Below, piece by piece: positions 25,568-34,822 of a stretch of 64,000 nucleotides of DNA. Location of the stretch: NCBI RefSeq assembly GCF_000285555.1, contig NZ_HE610999.1, positions 203,893 through 267,892 of the forward strand. The letters are read 5' to 3'. The number at the start of each line of letters is the position of its first letter. Position 1 is the first letter of the stretch. The translations under genes were made by a program, and so were the position numbers. A model generated the notes under the pieces. The model did not search any database and was not told the DNA's origin. It saw only the letters and a list, made by a program, of their open reading frames with translations. The stretch comes from Kurthia massiliensis. GTDB taxonomy: Bacteria > Bacillota > Bacilli > Bacillales_A > Planococcaceae.

Positions 25568-28195
25568 ATGAAAAGATGGATAATGGTGCTTGTGTTGCTG
25601 CTACTTGGCTGTCTATATCCACAACTACGTGTAGAAGCTGCAAATCCGCCTGAAGTATATCAAACCGACCAGTTTGAATATACGATTGCCGACGATGGAA
25701 TTAGTATTTCCAAATATATCGGTCAAAGTACAGATGTTGTGATTCCGCGTCAAATTGACGGCAAGGACGTGACGAAAATTGGTGGGTATGCATTTGAAGG
25801 GTTAAAGACGCTAAATACAGTGACATTACCAGATAGTGTTGTAAAGATTGGGAGTAATAGTTTTAGCGGTACAAGTATAAAAGAAATTCGGTTATCAAAA
25901 AATTTAAAAGTCATCGGTGATGAAGCATTTAAATATGCACACATTGAAAAAATTGATTTTCCTGCGTCACTTGAAACAATTGAGCGCTATGCATTTAATC
26001 AGGCATACATTTCACAAATGACGTTTCAACCGACGACGCAATTAACGATTAAGGAAGGTGCCTTCTATAATGCTAAATTCACATCACTCGTATTGCCAGA
26101 AGGTTTAACGGACATTGGGGAGATTGCGTTCTATCATATAGAACAATTGAAAGAAGTTGTCTTTCCGACGACGCTGCGTACGATTGAGCGCAGTGCCTTT
26201 AGTCAAAGTGGTCTTGAAAAAATGACATTACCAGCAGGCGTTCAAGTAATTGGGAAAAACGCTTTTGAGGATAATGCATTGGAAACGTTGACGTTGCCAA
26301 AAACGGTAACGTCGATTGGGAAAAATGCCTTTAATGGAAATGCATTAAAAACGGTGGATATTCAAGGGCCATTAACAACAATTCCTGAGTTTGCTTTTAA
26401 TGACAATGATATTCAAACGTTAACGCTGCCAAATACATTAGAAACAATTGAAGAAGGCGCGTTTATGTCGAATGCTTTGGAAAATGTACAATTACCAAAT
26501 TCATTAAAAATAATCAACAAGCGTGCATTTGCGTATAACGAACTGACACAATTAAACATGCCAACATCACTTGAAACAATCGGCATGGAGGCATTTTCGA
26601 ATAATGCATTAAAAGAAGTAGTAATTCCGAATCACGTAACAGCGGTTGGTATCGGTGCTTTTGCGCACAATTATATTAAACAATTTTCATTACCTGATAA
26701 CATGACAGTTATTCCAGCGCGCTTGTTCCAAGAAAATCTTATCGGCGAAATCGTATTAAATGACCGTATCGAATCTGTCGGTGATCGTGCATTTTATAAC
26801 AATAACATTCAGCAAGTTACAGTTGGTCAAAAAACGACGGACATTGGTGCAGAAGCATTTGCGCACAATAAGGTGAACAAGGTGCAGTTGAAAGCTGTTC
26901 AAAACATTGGCAAACAAGCTTTCATGCACAACGCATTGCGTGAAGTGACATTGTCAGCAGGAATTGAAACGATTCAGAGTCAAGCATTTGCGGAAAATTG
27001 GATTAATGAGATGCTATTGCCTGTTTCTTTACGTGACGTCGCACAAGACTTTTTAGGGAATGCGAATACGCAAGTTGAAACATCATCTAATGAGTATCGC
27101 CTTCTTTGGAATGGGCTCTATACGGATAAAGCGTTAACGAATGCGTGGAGCGGTCAGCCAGGTGTAACGGTATATACGAAGTGGCATCGCATTCCTTATT
27201 TTTCTCAAGTGAAAAATGCGTACGTGCCACAAGGGTCAACAATTGATTTAGCGAGTTACGTAAAGGCATATGATGAAGTCGATGGCGACATTACAAATCG
27301 TCTTCGTATTAAAGGAACTGTCGATACGAAGACGATTGGCACATACCCTGTCACTTATATAGTGACATCAAGTACGGGCTATGAAGCGACGTATGAAGTG
27401 ATGTTCAAAGTGACGAAAAATGCGAAACCGGTCATTGAAGGATTGACAGAACAGACCGTTGCTATTGGAGAGAAATTGTATCCGAGAAGAAATGTCACGA
27501 TTTATGATGAAGAAGATGGAGACTTATTGCAGTTTGCGCAAATTGATATCCCGTCTACGAAATTCCCAGGACGTTTTAATATGAACTATGAAGTGACAGA
27601 TTCCAATCAAAATACGACGACGTTTACCCGTGTCGTTTATGTTATGCCGAATCGTGTGACGAATGTGGAGACGACAAGTTTTGCGAAGTCATTAGACGTA
27701 TATTGGGATGCGCAACAGCGTGTGACGGGTTATAAAGTGTACGTATATGATGGGAAAGGTAAGTTATTGCGTACAGAAAAAACATCGCTTAATGGTATTT
27801 CATTAACGAAATTAAAAGCTGGCACGAACTATCGTATTAAAGTACGTTCATATGTGCGAACATCTGATAAAACGTTGTTAAGTGATTACAGTAAAGTCGT
27901 ATCAACGATCACATTGCCACAAAAGCCAACATTGACGTTGAAACCGATTTCGAAAGGTTTTAAAGCAAGTTGGACGAAAAGTACGACCGCAACGAAATAC
28001 AAATTATCATATAGTTTGAAAAAAGATTTTAAAGATGTAACGACTGTGACGACTTCATCAAAAACAGTCGCTAAAAATGTGAAAAACTTGAAAAAAGGCA
28101 AAACGTATTACGTCCGTGTTCGAGCTGTGCAAACGTTTAACAATAAGCAATATTACAGCACGTATAGTACGGTGAAAAAAATAAAAGTTCAATAA
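25568..28195 (+). CDS. Secreted BspA-type leucine-rich-repeat surface protein
   Basis: 875 residues. There is a signal peptide (cleavage near VEA-AN, residue ~25). Residues ~55-490 contain about 17 LRR_5/BspA repeats (pattern I...AF....L..V.LP..). Two DUF5011/cadherin-like domains (~540-695) follow, with YDEVDGDIT and YDEEDGDLL, then two fibronectin-III-like domains to the end. No LPxTG or S-layer anchor is seen, so it is released or held non-covalently. BspA-type proteins mediate adhesion. It is monocistronic with a strong terminator. Confidence 0.88.
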   Translation: MKRWIMVLVLLLLGCLYPQLRVEAANPPEVYQTDQFEYTIADDGISISKYIGQSTDVVIPRQIDGKDVTKIGGYAFEGLKTLNTVTLPDSVVKIGSNSFSGTSIKEIRLSKNLKVIGDEAFKYAHIEKIDFPASLETIERYAFNQAYISQMTFQPTTQLTIKEGAFYNAKFTSLVLPEGLTDIGEIAFYHIEQLKEVVFPTTLRTIERSAFSQSGLEKMTLPAGVQVIGKNAFEDNALETLTLPKTVTSIGKNAFNGNALKTVDIQGPLTTIPEFAFNDNDIQTLTLPNTLETIEEGAFMSNALENVQLPNSLKIINKRAFAYNELTQLNMPTSLETIGMEAFSNNALKEVVIPNHVTAVGIGAFAHNYIKQFSLPDNMTVIPARLFQENLIGEIVLNDRIESVGDRAFYNNNIQQVTVGQKTTDIGAEAFAHNKVNKVQLKAVQNIGKQAFMHNALREVTLSAGIETIQSQAFAENWINEMLLPVSLRDVAQDFLGNANTQVETSSNEYRLLWNGLYTDKALTNAWSGQPGVTVYTKWHRIPYFSQVKNAYVPQGSTIDLASYVKAYDEVDGDITNRLRIKGTVDTKTIGTYPVTYIVTSSTGYEATYEVMFKVTKNAKPVIEGLTEQTVAIGEKLYPRRNVTIYDEEDGDLLQFAQIDIPSTKFPGRFNMNYEVTDSNQNTTTFTRVVYVMPNRVTNVETTSFAKSLDVYWDAQQRVTGYKVYVYDGKGKLLRTEKTSLNGISLTKLKAGTNYRIKVRSYVRTSDKTLLSDYSKVVSTITLPQKPTLTLKPISKGFKASWTKSTTATKYKLSYSLKKDFKDVTTVTTSSKTVAKNVKNLKKGKTYYVRVRAVQTFNNKQYYSTYSTVKKIKVQ

Positions 28196-28231
28196 AAAAA
28201 CTCGGCACCCACGATGGGTGTCGAGTTTTTT
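28194..28231. terminator. Bidirectional terminator
   Basis: AAAACTCGGCACCCA/TGGGTGTCGAGTTTT, flanked by A and T runs. It sits between convergent genes. Confidence 0.92.
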
Positions 28232-28240
28232 CGTTCCTCA

Positions 28241-29536
28241 TTATACGATAAATGCAAAGTAGATAAGGAATAGTAAGCAAAGGATGTACATCACTGGGTG
28301 TACTTCTTTGAAACGTTTTTGAGCCATTAGGCAGATTGGATAAAATACGAAACCTAAACCAATACCGATGGCAACACTAGATGTTAAAGGCATCATAATA
28401 ATGGTTAAAAATGCTGGAATAACGATTTCTAGTTTTGTCCATTGGATTTTGCGGATTTCCATTGCCATTAACGCACCAACGATAATTAATGCAGCTGAAG
28501 TAACTTCAACTGAAATAACGTTAACAAGTGGTGAGAAGAATAATGCAATTAAGAAACAAGCGGCGATAACAACGCCTGTGAAACCAGTACGGCCACCGAC
28601 ACCGATACCTGCTGAAGATTCTACGCTTGTTGCAGGTGTTGATGTACCAAGGATAGCACCGATTACACCAGCAGTAGAGTCAGCTAATAAACCTTTACCG
28701 ATATTCGGGATTTTGTTGTCTTTCATCATACCCGCTTGGCTAGTTAAACCGATTAACGCACCAGCAGTATCGAAGAAAGCAACGATTAAGAATGTGAAAA
28801 TAACTGTAATTGTTTGAACGTTGAAGACGTCACCTAAGTGATTGAAAACAACACCGAATGTTGGTTCAAGACTTGGGATACTACCAACGATTGAAGAAGG
28901 TACTTCAATTAAGCCACAGATCATACCAACGATTGTTGTAATCACCATTGCGTAGAAAATACCGCCGTTAATACCGCGTACTAACATGACGATCGTTAAC
29001 ACTAAACCTAAAATCGCAAGTAATGTCATTGGTGAAGTTAAGTCACCGATTGAAACGAATGTTGATTCATTCCCAACGATAATGCCACCATTTTTTAAAC
29101 CGATGAAAGTAATGAAGAAACCAATACCAGCAGCGATTGCGTATTTTAAATCTTGTGGAATAATGTTGATAATTTTTTCACGGATTTTAAATAAGCTTAA
29201 CAGTGTGAAAATGACACCAGCGATGAATACGCCAGTTAACGTAACTTGCCAATCGATTCCCATACCGATACATACAGAGAACGTAAAGAATGAGTTTAAA
29301 CCCATACTAGGCGCAATCGCGATTGGGAAGTTCGCTAAAATCGCCATTAATAAAGTACCGATGATAGCTGTTAGTGCAGTGGCTGTGAAGACAGCGCCTT
29401 GATCCATACCAGATTGGCTTAAGATCAATGGATTGACGATAAGAATATAAGCGATTGATAAGAAGGTAGTAATACCCGCTAATGTTTCTTGCTTATAGCT
29501 CGTATTCCGTTCTGCAAATTTGAAAAAGTTTTTCAT
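28241..29536 (-). CDS. NCS2-family guanine/hypoxanthine permease (PbuG/AzgA-like)
   Basis: 431 residues, ~12-14 membrane segments. The AzgA-type features are FAERNTSYKQETLAGITTFL at the N-terminus, then MDQGAVFTATALTA and TSTPATSVESSAGIGVGGRTG. It imports purine bases by proton symport. A purine riboswitch with a downstream terminator precedes it, so it is shut off when purine is plentiful, as for pbuG. Confidence 0.92.
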   Translation of the reverse strand: MKNFFKFAERNTSYKQETLAGITTFLSIAYILIVNPLILSQSGMDQGAVFTATALTAIIGTLLMAILANFPIAIAPSMGLNSFFTFSVCIGMGIDWQVTLTGVFIAGVIFTLLSLFKIREKIINIIPQDLKYAIAAGIGFFITFIGLKNGGIIVGNESTFVSIGDLTSPMTLLAILGLVLTIVMLVRGINGGIFYAMVITTIVGMICGLIEVPSSIVGSIPSLEPTFGVVFNHLGDVFNVQTITVIFTFLIVAFFDTAGALIGLTSQAGMMKDNKIPNIGKGLLADSTAGVIGAILGTSTPATSVESSAGIGVGGRTGFTGVVIAACFLIALFFSPLVNVISVEVTSAALIIVGALMAMEIRKIQWTKLEIVIPAFLTIIMMPLTSSVAIGIGLGFVFYPICLMAQKRFKEVHPVMYILCLLFLIYFAFIV

Positions 29537-29589
29537 GATCTAATCTCCTATTTGCTCATATTAAGATCGACAGGGAATGTCTTTATAAC

Positions 29590-29628
29590 AAAAAAACTTT
29601 GACCGGTAGTGTTGGCCAAAGTTTTTTC
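29590..29628 (-). terminator. Riboswitch-controlled terminator of the permease leader
   Basis: AAACTTTGGCC pairs with GGTCAAAGTTT, then T-run, on the minus strand. TGTAGA just before it can pair with the 3' strand of aptamer helix P1 (TCTACA), giving the antiterminator. Confidence 0.82.
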
Positions 29629-29666
29629 TACAAAAACAGAATATAAGAATCCTTATAATCCCATTT

Positions 29667-29734
29667 CCTTGTAGACAAGCTATTATTGGTAGCTGGTAGA
29701 AACTTTCAAGCCATATTCTTGAAATTATACAAGG
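29667..29734 (-). ncRNA. Purine riboswitch aptamer
   Basis: 68 nt on the minus strand. P1 CCTTGTA/TACAAGG, P2 TTCAAG/CTTGAA with loop AATATGG, J2/3 AGTTTCTACC, P3 AGCTA/TAGCT with loop CCAATAA. The GG and CC of the two loops can kiss. The base before the P1 3' strand is C, the guanine/hypoxanthine-type discriminator. J3/1 reads TGTC rather than the usual GAC. Confidence 0.9.
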
Positions 29735-30014
29735 TATTTATCTTTTATTTTCTGAAACGATAGATGAATAATACCGCTTTTCAAAATATAGGTCAATGGT
29801 ATAATTTCCTAAAGAAAAAATATAAAATTTCTAAAAAATAAGATAATATAAGGTTTTCTTTCACAAAAGAAAATAATGGGAAAATGATCGTGTAAAAAGT
29901 GTAAAAAACAAATATTTTATATGAAATTTAAGCAAAATGTACGTTTTTTGAGAAAGTGAGAAATTTGTCGAATTTTTTTATCAAGTATGTTTTTTTATTT
30001 TGACTATTTACAAA
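29735..30014. other. AT-rich intergenic, no gene seen
   Basis: 280 bp of very AT-rich DNA between the purine riboswitch promoter and the Zur sites. It contains no open frame with a ribosome site. Divergent promoters for the permease and zinT must lie here. Confidence 0.5.
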
Positions 30015-30055
30015 TCGTAATCATTACGATATATTACAAAACGTAATCATTACTA
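30015..30055. promoter_or_regulatory. Two Zur boxes upstream of zinT
   Basis: TCGTAATCATTACGA (30015-30029) is a perfect 7-1-7 Zur-type repeat. ACGTAATCATTACTA (30041-30055) is a near-perfect second copy 26 bp downstream, 18 bp before the start codon. Confidence 0.9.
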
Positions 30056-30072
30056 TTTAAGGAGATGGCAAT

Positions 30073-30750
30073 ATGAAGAAATGGACACTTTCACTAGGAG
30101 CACTTGCATTATCACTTTCACTTGTAGCATGCGGAGAGGAAGAAACAGAAACGAAAGAGACAACATCTGCTGCCGAAACGAAAAAAGAAACGACAACTGA
30201 AACGAAGGAAGTCGAAAAAACTGCAGCGAATGGCTACTTCGAAGATCAAGACGTAGAAGAACGCCCATTAACGAACTGGGAAAATGAATGGCAGTCTGTT
30301 TATCCGTATTTACAAGATGGTACATTAGATGAAGTATTTGAACATAAGGCAAAAGATGGCGATAAAACGGCTGCTGAATACAAAGAATACTATGAAGTTG
30401 GTTATGAAACAGATGTCACGAAAATTGATATTACTGCTGAGACGATTACATTCCATAAAGGAAAAGAGAAAGTAACAGGTACATATGAAGCGGACGGTTA
30501 TGAAATTTTAACGTATGAGAAAGGAAATCGTGGCGTACGTTATATTTTCAAACAAGTAGATCCAAAGTCGACAGCACCGAAATACGTACAATTTAGTGAT
30601 CACATTATTAAAGATGAAACATCGCATCACTTCCATATTTATATGGGAGACGATCGTACGAAGTTATTAGAAGAACTTGAAAACTGGCCAACATATTACC
30701 CTGCAACGTTGTCAGGACATGATATCGCGCATGAAATGATTGCGCACTAA
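30073..30750 (+). CDS. zinT: ZinT-family zinc-binding lipoprotein
   Basis: 225 residues. Signal peptide with lipobox LVAC (Cys20), a Glu/Thr/Lys-rich linker to ~residue 53, then a ZinT (YodA) domain: LTNWENEWQSVYPYLQDGTL near its start and SHHFHIYMGDD near the C-terminus, with zinc-binding histidines. It is anchored outside the membrane to capture zinc for an ABC importer. Two Zur boxes give zinc-starvation induction, in common with the 49.8-51.5 kb operon. Confidence 0.92.
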   Translation: MKKWTLSLGALALSLSLVACGEEETETKETTSAAETKKETTTETKEVEKTAANGYFEDQDVEERPLTNWENEWQSVYPYLQDGTLDEVFEHKAKDGDKTAAEYKEYYEVGYETDVTKIDITAETITFHKGKEKVTGTYEADGYEILTYEKGNRGVRYIFKQVDPKSTAPKYVQFSDHIIKDETSHHFHIYMGDDRTKLLEELENWPTYYPATLSGHDIAHEMIAH

Positions 30751-30751
30751 T

Positions 30752-30787
30752 AAAAAACGTCTCGCATTATGCGGGACGTTTTATTTT
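30752..30787 (+). terminator. Terminator after zinT
   Basis: AAAACGTCTCGC pairs with GCGGGACGTTTT (GU pair), then a T-rich tail. Confidence 0.85.
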
Positions 30788-30901
30788 GCTATTTTTTACT
30801 GTTTTTAAGTATTAAAACGCTTTTATGTTACTTAAGTATCATTTTTGGATATGGTGATATGGTATATTTGGATTGAATTATAAGCTGTGAGGAGGGATTG
30901 A

Positions 30902-32290
30902 ATGAAATGTCCAAGTTGTGAGGCACCCACTAATCAACATGCTAACTTTTGTGCGAGTTGTGGACAACCGCTACAGCAATCGACAGCTGCGCTTGACCGT
31001 ACTTACGCCTCTTTTGGCAAACGGCTCGGTGCGTATGTAATTGACTCCGTGATTATTGCTATTCCAGGTATTATGCTAAACGGCATACTAGACATGTTTT
31101 ATGTGTCGATGTTTATCGTATCGATGCTCTATTTCACCATCATGGAGCAAACATCGCAACGTGCAACGCTCGGTAAAAAATGGCTACACGTCGTCGTTGT
31201 AGATGAACAAGGCGGAACGATTACGGTCGGTCAATCGCTTATGCGGAATTTTGTGAAGACGATTTTTGCTTACGGGGGATTTGTAGCATTGTTTACGAAA
31301 AAGAATCAAGCATTGCACGATTTTTTACCGAAAACATATGTGTTGGATACAGCGACACATGCTGTTGCTGCACCGAAGACAGCTTCGACACAACAAAGTG
31401 TTGTTGCTGAGACGCAAGCACCTGTTCAAAAAGTATCATCAACAGATCATACGAAAGATGTGAACTTTGGGGAGATTTCTCGCAAAGTAAAAAAAGGTTT
31501 ATCAAATATGCCAGGTATTACGATTATGAACGATGCTGTTATGAGTCTTTCAGGTGTTCGTAAACAGATGGAATATTTAAAGGAAGAACCGAAAGAGCCG
31601 ATTAACTGGCTTCAATATTATGAATGTCTTGCGACGTATGACAAAATGAAACTTGGTGTTAGTTGGTTTAGACTCGTTACAAATCCAGCAAGCTTTGTCA
31701 TTTCAAAAGGTATTTCAACGGGGCTGAATGTTGCTGATGATGAATATGAAAAATTTGATCCAATTAGCTGTTTGAAAAAGGCTGTTGTGCTCAGTCATGA
31801 AAAAATAAAAGTAGGCCCGTATGAACCTTTTGATATTGCGATTTTAGCGAAAGCATATTTTTATTTAGGCATTAATGAAGAAGATGTTACGAAAAAAACG
31901 AATTACGTAAAAAAATCGATTCAATATTTATCGAAAGCAATTGAATTAGAGAAAAAGCAACGTTTCAAAGCGGAGTACTTTTTCTATTTAGGCCAATTTT
32001 ATGGCGCCGTACCAAATGAAAAGTTACGAGTGAAATCGTTGAATCTATCTCGTAAATTAGGTTTTGTACCAGCTTGTGACGTATTAAAGCAAATGTTTCG
32101 TGATAAAGGAATGCCAGAAGATGAAATTAAATATATTGAAATTCCGCTAGGCGAGACACATATTGATACGTTCCGCCTGACATACAAGCCAAAATTAGAG
32201 AAGAAATTAGAAAATCTTGTGGACGGTGTCGTGAAAGGGCAGAAAGAAAAATTTGTGAAAACAAAACAAACATTACAAAGTATGAAATAG
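30902..32290 (+). CDS. Zinc-ribbon plus RDD-domain membrane protein
   Basis: 462 residues. An N-terminal zinc ribbon has CPSC and CASC pairs (residues 3-20). An RDD domain with two to three membrane helices follows (~35-140; FGKRLGAYVIDSVIIAIPGI, RATLGKKWL, MRNFVKT). A ~270-residue cytosolic C-terminal region has helical TPR-like stretches (YYECLATYDKM, LAKAYFYLGI, YLSKAIELEK). AGGAGG precedes the next gene within 13 bp, so they form an operon. Role unknown; RDD proteins include ion transporters and sensors. Confidence 0.8.
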   Translation: MKCPSCEAPTNQHANFCASCGQPLQQSTAALDRTYASFGKRLGAYVIDSVIIAIPGIMLNGILDMFYVSMFIVSMLYFTIMEQTSQRATLGKKWLHVVVVDEQGGTITVGQSLMRNFVKTIFAYGGFVALFTKKNQALHDFLPKTYVLDTATHAVAAPKTASTQQSVVAETQAPVQKVSSTDHTKDVNFGEISRKVKKGLSNMPGITIMNDAVMSLSGVRKQMEYLKEEPKEPINWLQYYECLATYDKMKLGVSWFRLVTNPASFVISKGISTGLNVADDEYEKFDPISCLKKAVVLSHEKIKVGPYEPFDIAILAKAYFYLGINEEDVTKKTNYVKKSIQYLSKAIELEKKQRFKAEYFFYLGQFYGAVPNEKLRVKSLNLSRKLGFVPACDVLKQMFRDKGMPEDEIKYIEIPLGETHIDTFRLTYKPKLEKKLENLVDGVVKGQKEKFVKTKQTLQSMK

Positions 32291-32302
32291 GAGGCTAGAT
32301 GA

Positions 32303-32635
32303 ATGGAACCAATCGATTTTGATCCTTTTGTAGATTTAGATTTAGACGGTGATGGTGTCGTTGAAGATGTCGAATTAAAATTTCATGAGTTAGAAGCAGG
32401 TAATGGCTTTAACTTAGATGACCTTAATCATAATGGTATTTTAGATAAGTTTGAAAATGATTTAAATATGAATGGCGTGCCAGATACATTTGAAGTAGAC
32501 TTCAATCAAAATTCAGTGCTAGACGTTGAAGAAACGGTCATTGTCGGTACGAGAGTGGACGTAGATTTAGATGGCGATGGGCTTGTTGATGAGACAGACA
32601 TCGTGATGACGAAATATTTCTTTACAGAAGAATAG
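32303..32635 (+). CDS. Acidic DxDxDG-repeat (EF-hand/TSP3-like) protein
   Basis: 110 residues, no signal peptide. Five loops repeat the calcium-site pattern: DLDGDGVVEDVE, DLNHNGILDKFE, DLNMNGVPDTFE, DFNQNSVLDVEE and DLDGDGLVDETD. The first and last keep full DxDxDG, the middle three have N substitutions. The protein is strongly acidic. It follows the RDD gene by 12 bp with AGGAGG at correct spacing, so both are probably made together. Calcium binding is inferred from the motifs. Confidence 0.75.
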   Translation: MEPIDFDPFVDLDLDGDGVVEDVELKFHELEAGNGFNLDDLNHNGILDKFENDLNMNGVPDTFEVDFNQNSVLDVEETVIVGTRVDVDLDGDGLVDETDIVMTKYFFTEE

Positions 32636-32641
32636 TGGGAG

Positions 32642-32672
32642 AGGCGCTTAGTCATAGGCTAGGCGCTTTTTT
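32642..32672 (+). terminator. Terminator after DxDxDG gene
   Basis: AGGCGCTTAG pairs with CTAGGCGCTT (one GU), followed by T5. Confidence 0.8.
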
Positions 32673-32701
32673 GTTACAATCATGTTGAAAGGAGAGATTG
32701 T

Positions 32702-33169
32702 ATGATTCAAAGATTAACAGCCCCACCTTATCCGTGGGATTTACTGCTACTAGCAGATCCATCTAAAGCGCAAGTAGAAAATTATTTGTATGATAGCGAT
32801 GTGTACGTGTTAAAAGTAGAAGAAGTGACGGTTGGGGTATATGTTTTATTGCAACGAGATGAGCAAACGATAGAGCTCATGAATATAGCGGTCGCTGAAG
32901 AAGTACAGCATCAAGGGTATGGTCACCAGTTGTTAGCACATGCAATGGCAACTGTAAAAGCAATCGGTGTGAAAAAGTTACTCGTTGGTACAGGAAATTC
33001 TAGCATTGAGCAACTAGTGTTTTATCAAAAGCACGGATTCCGTATGACGCATATTATACGAGACTTTTTCATTGAACATTATGACACGCCTATTTTTGAA
33101 AATGGTATTCAGTGTCGGGATATGATTCAACTGACATATATATTTAAAGATGAAAACCGACCACATTAA
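32702..33169 (+). CDS. GNAT-family acetyltransferase (YvbK-like)
   Basis: 155 residues with the acetyl-CoA loop EEVQHQGYGHQLL (Q/R-x-x-G-x-G) near residues 66-78, and the YvbK-like segments GTGNSSIEQLVFYQKHGFRM and ENGIQCRDM. It is probably cytosolic; acceptor unknown. AAAGGAGAG precedes the ATG. It is followed by a terminator and convergent with the next gene. Confidence 0.88.
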   Translation: MIQRLTAPPYPWDLLLLADPSKAQVENYLYDSDVYVLKVEEVTVGVYVLLQRDEQTIELMNIAVAEEVQHQGYGHQLLAHAMATVKAIGVKKLLVGTGNSSIEQLVFYQKHGFRMTHIIRDFFIEHYDTPIFENGIQCRDMIQLTYIFKDENRPH

Positions 33170-33185
33170 AAGCTGGTCGGTTTTT
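33153..33185. terminator. Bidirectional terminator
   Basis: AAAACCGACCA pairs with TGGTCGGTTTT, loop 10 nt. It overlaps the end of the GNAT gene. Confidence 0.85.
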
Positions 33186-33189
33186 GTGA

Positions 33190-33750
33190 TTAACGGCGTG
33201 TATAATTTTTTACTTTGTAGAAAATCTTTTGTTTGCCGTTTTGTTTATAGGTAATTAAAATAACTCCATGATTTTTGGCGATATATGTATAGCCATTGCT
33301 TGCATTGTTTTTAATACGAATAATATGTTTATACGTGCGGTTGCCAACCTTTTTCGTCATATTTACGTTCAGCACCGTATATTTATATTTGTATGGTTCA
33401 CCGTATTCATCTTCAGAAGAAATCGTATAAATCGTATTCGATTTCATCGGGAAATAGTAGTCTTCCATTAAGAAGTAATCTGAACTAGCGATACCTAGTG
33501 ATAAATAATGATTTCTATATAAATGTGTGTATCCACCATTTGGATTTGTACATTCACGCTGTGACACAGGACCGCTACATTTTACGGCCATCGTTGAACT
33601 GTTATAGCTATCATTAAAATAAATTTCATAAAAATAATTTTTACTCGGTACATAATCTGCACCGCTTTTAATTGTTGCTGCGTCTGAATACATCGGTGCG
33701 ATTTGCCACATCATACAGACAGCTGCTAAAATTGCGAACCATTTTTTCAA
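33190..33750 (-). CDS. Secreted hypothetical protein
   Basis: 186 residues with a Sec signal peptide (cleavage about SDA-AT, residue ~25). The mature part is basic and aromatic, with two cysteines (VKCSGP and RECTN) that could form a disulfide and a C-terminal beta-rich region. No family recognised. GGGGAG precedes the ATG. Confidence 0.7.
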   Translation of the reverse strand: MKKWFAILAAVCMMWQIAPMYSDAATIKSGADYVPSKNYFYEIYFNDSYNSSTMAVKCSGPVSQRECTNPNGGYTHLYRNHYLSLGIASSDYFLMEDYYFPMKSNTIYTISSEDEYGEPYKYKYTVLNVNMTKKVGNRTYKHIIRIKNNASNGYTYIAKNHGVILITYKQNGKQKIFYKVKNYTRR

Positions 33751-33872
33751 AAAAATCTCCCCTTGTCTTCTTTATTATAGGCTGTTTTCGTAAAGTTTGT
33801 TGTTTTTAGAATATGCTATACTAAACATGAAACAGTTTCCAATTGTAGCCATTTTATATAGGAGGAGATATT

Positions 33873-34307
33873 ATGAAAAAAATTAAATACCTTATTTCCC
33901 TTTTTGGTATCGTCTCCATATTTTTAGTAGGCTGTTCAAACGTAATAGAAAATGAAGAACGCTATATACAAGTTCAACATCGCATTGGTGATGAAAATAA
34001 ATATGCGGATTTCAAAGAAATTACTGATAATGAACAGATTCAAAAAGTGAAAGATATTTTAAATGAGATTGATTGGGAACATGCAAAAGTAAATATGACT
34101 CACCCACCTGATTACAGATTCATATTTCCATACAAAAATCCTAAAGTTGAATCAAAAGCGGCGACATATGAACTTTGGATAACTCCGAACAACGATAAAG
34201 TAGAACTTGTTATAGACGCTGAAAGTAACTATGTTCAATTAGATACGGGGAATTCAGCAGAACTCTTTGAAATCCTTGTTGGCGAAGAATTATCAGACCA
34301 AAAATAA
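33873..34307 (+). CDS. Small lipoprotein (YhfM-like)
   Basis: 144 residues with lipobox LVGC (Cys21). The mature domain includes NEIDWEHAKVNMTHPPDYRF and AATYELWITPNNDKVELV, a pattern seen in small Bacillales lipoproteins of the YhfM type. AGGAGGAG precedes the ATG. Function unknown. Confidence 0.7.
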   Translation: MKKIKYLISLFGIVSIFLVGCSNVIENEERYIQVQHRIGDENKYADFKEITDNEQIQKVKDILNEIDWEHAKVNMTHPPDYRFIFPYKNPKVESKAATYELWITPNNDKVELVIDAESNYVQLDTGNSAELFEILVGEELSDQK

Positions 34308-34682
34308 TAATTTGACCTCGACTTTAGAGGTCTTTTTTTATGCCCTTTTAAGCAATTTAACAGGTTTATAATTTAATTTTTGACAGGACGAAATAAGCAT
34401 TCGCTCCATCCTCTTGTCAAATGCTAAATAAATATTTAATTTTATGGGCGAGGCTTTAATTTTTTAAGGCAGCAATACATCTTTTAAACTCGCTTCATTG
34501 TTCGATGCTGAATATGGAAAGCTTGACGTATATAAAAAAAACCTCAGTGAATGAGGTGCTTTTTTTAAGATTGAACTGATAAATTTTTATAATTTTTAAC
34601 ATAGTGAATTCAATTCTCCAAAACCATCCTTTTATAGACAAATCAAAACGCCACTTCAAATTAACATTGAAGAGGCGTTTTT
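34308..34682. other. Gene-poor region with three terminators and small remnants
   Basis: GACCTC/GAGGTC with T7 (34314-34339) ends the lipoprotein gene. A second hairpin at 34532-34562 (CCTCA/TGAGG with T7) and a third at 34645-34684 follow. A 28-codon frame without a start (34464-34550, containing FKLASLFDAEYGKLDVYKKN) ends just at the second hairpin and may be the tail of a lost gene. Nothing intact is seen. Confidence 0.5.
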
Positions 34683-34684
34683 TT
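34645..34684. terminator. Bidirectional terminator
   Basis: AAAACGCCACTTCAA/TTGAAGAGGCGTTTT, with T7. It ends the minus-strand fragment at 34683-34822. Confidence 0.82.
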
Positions 34685-34822
34685 AGTGGATTTTGTCTAT
34701 AAACTCGTCTATTTGATGATTTGTAAGACTACCAAAATGTTGTTTGGGAATGTTTATCCCTAAATCTATCAGCGATAAATTTTTTTGTAATTGAAATATT
34801 TTAATAAAGCTCCTTTTGTTGA
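34683..34822 (-). pseudogene. C-terminal fragment of an unidentified gene
   Basis: A start-less minus frame reads FQLQKNLSLIDLGINIPKQH and continues FGSLTNHQIDEFIDKIH to TAA, right at a terminator. It ends upstream where the glutamate-symporter homology of the opposite strand begins, so a deletion seems to have joined two truncated genes tail against truncated head. Family not recognised. Confidence 0.45.

Noticed and set aside
34464-34550. 28-codon frame ending at a terminator as a small gene
   Set aside because: It has no start codon or ribosome site; at most it is the tail of a lost gene.
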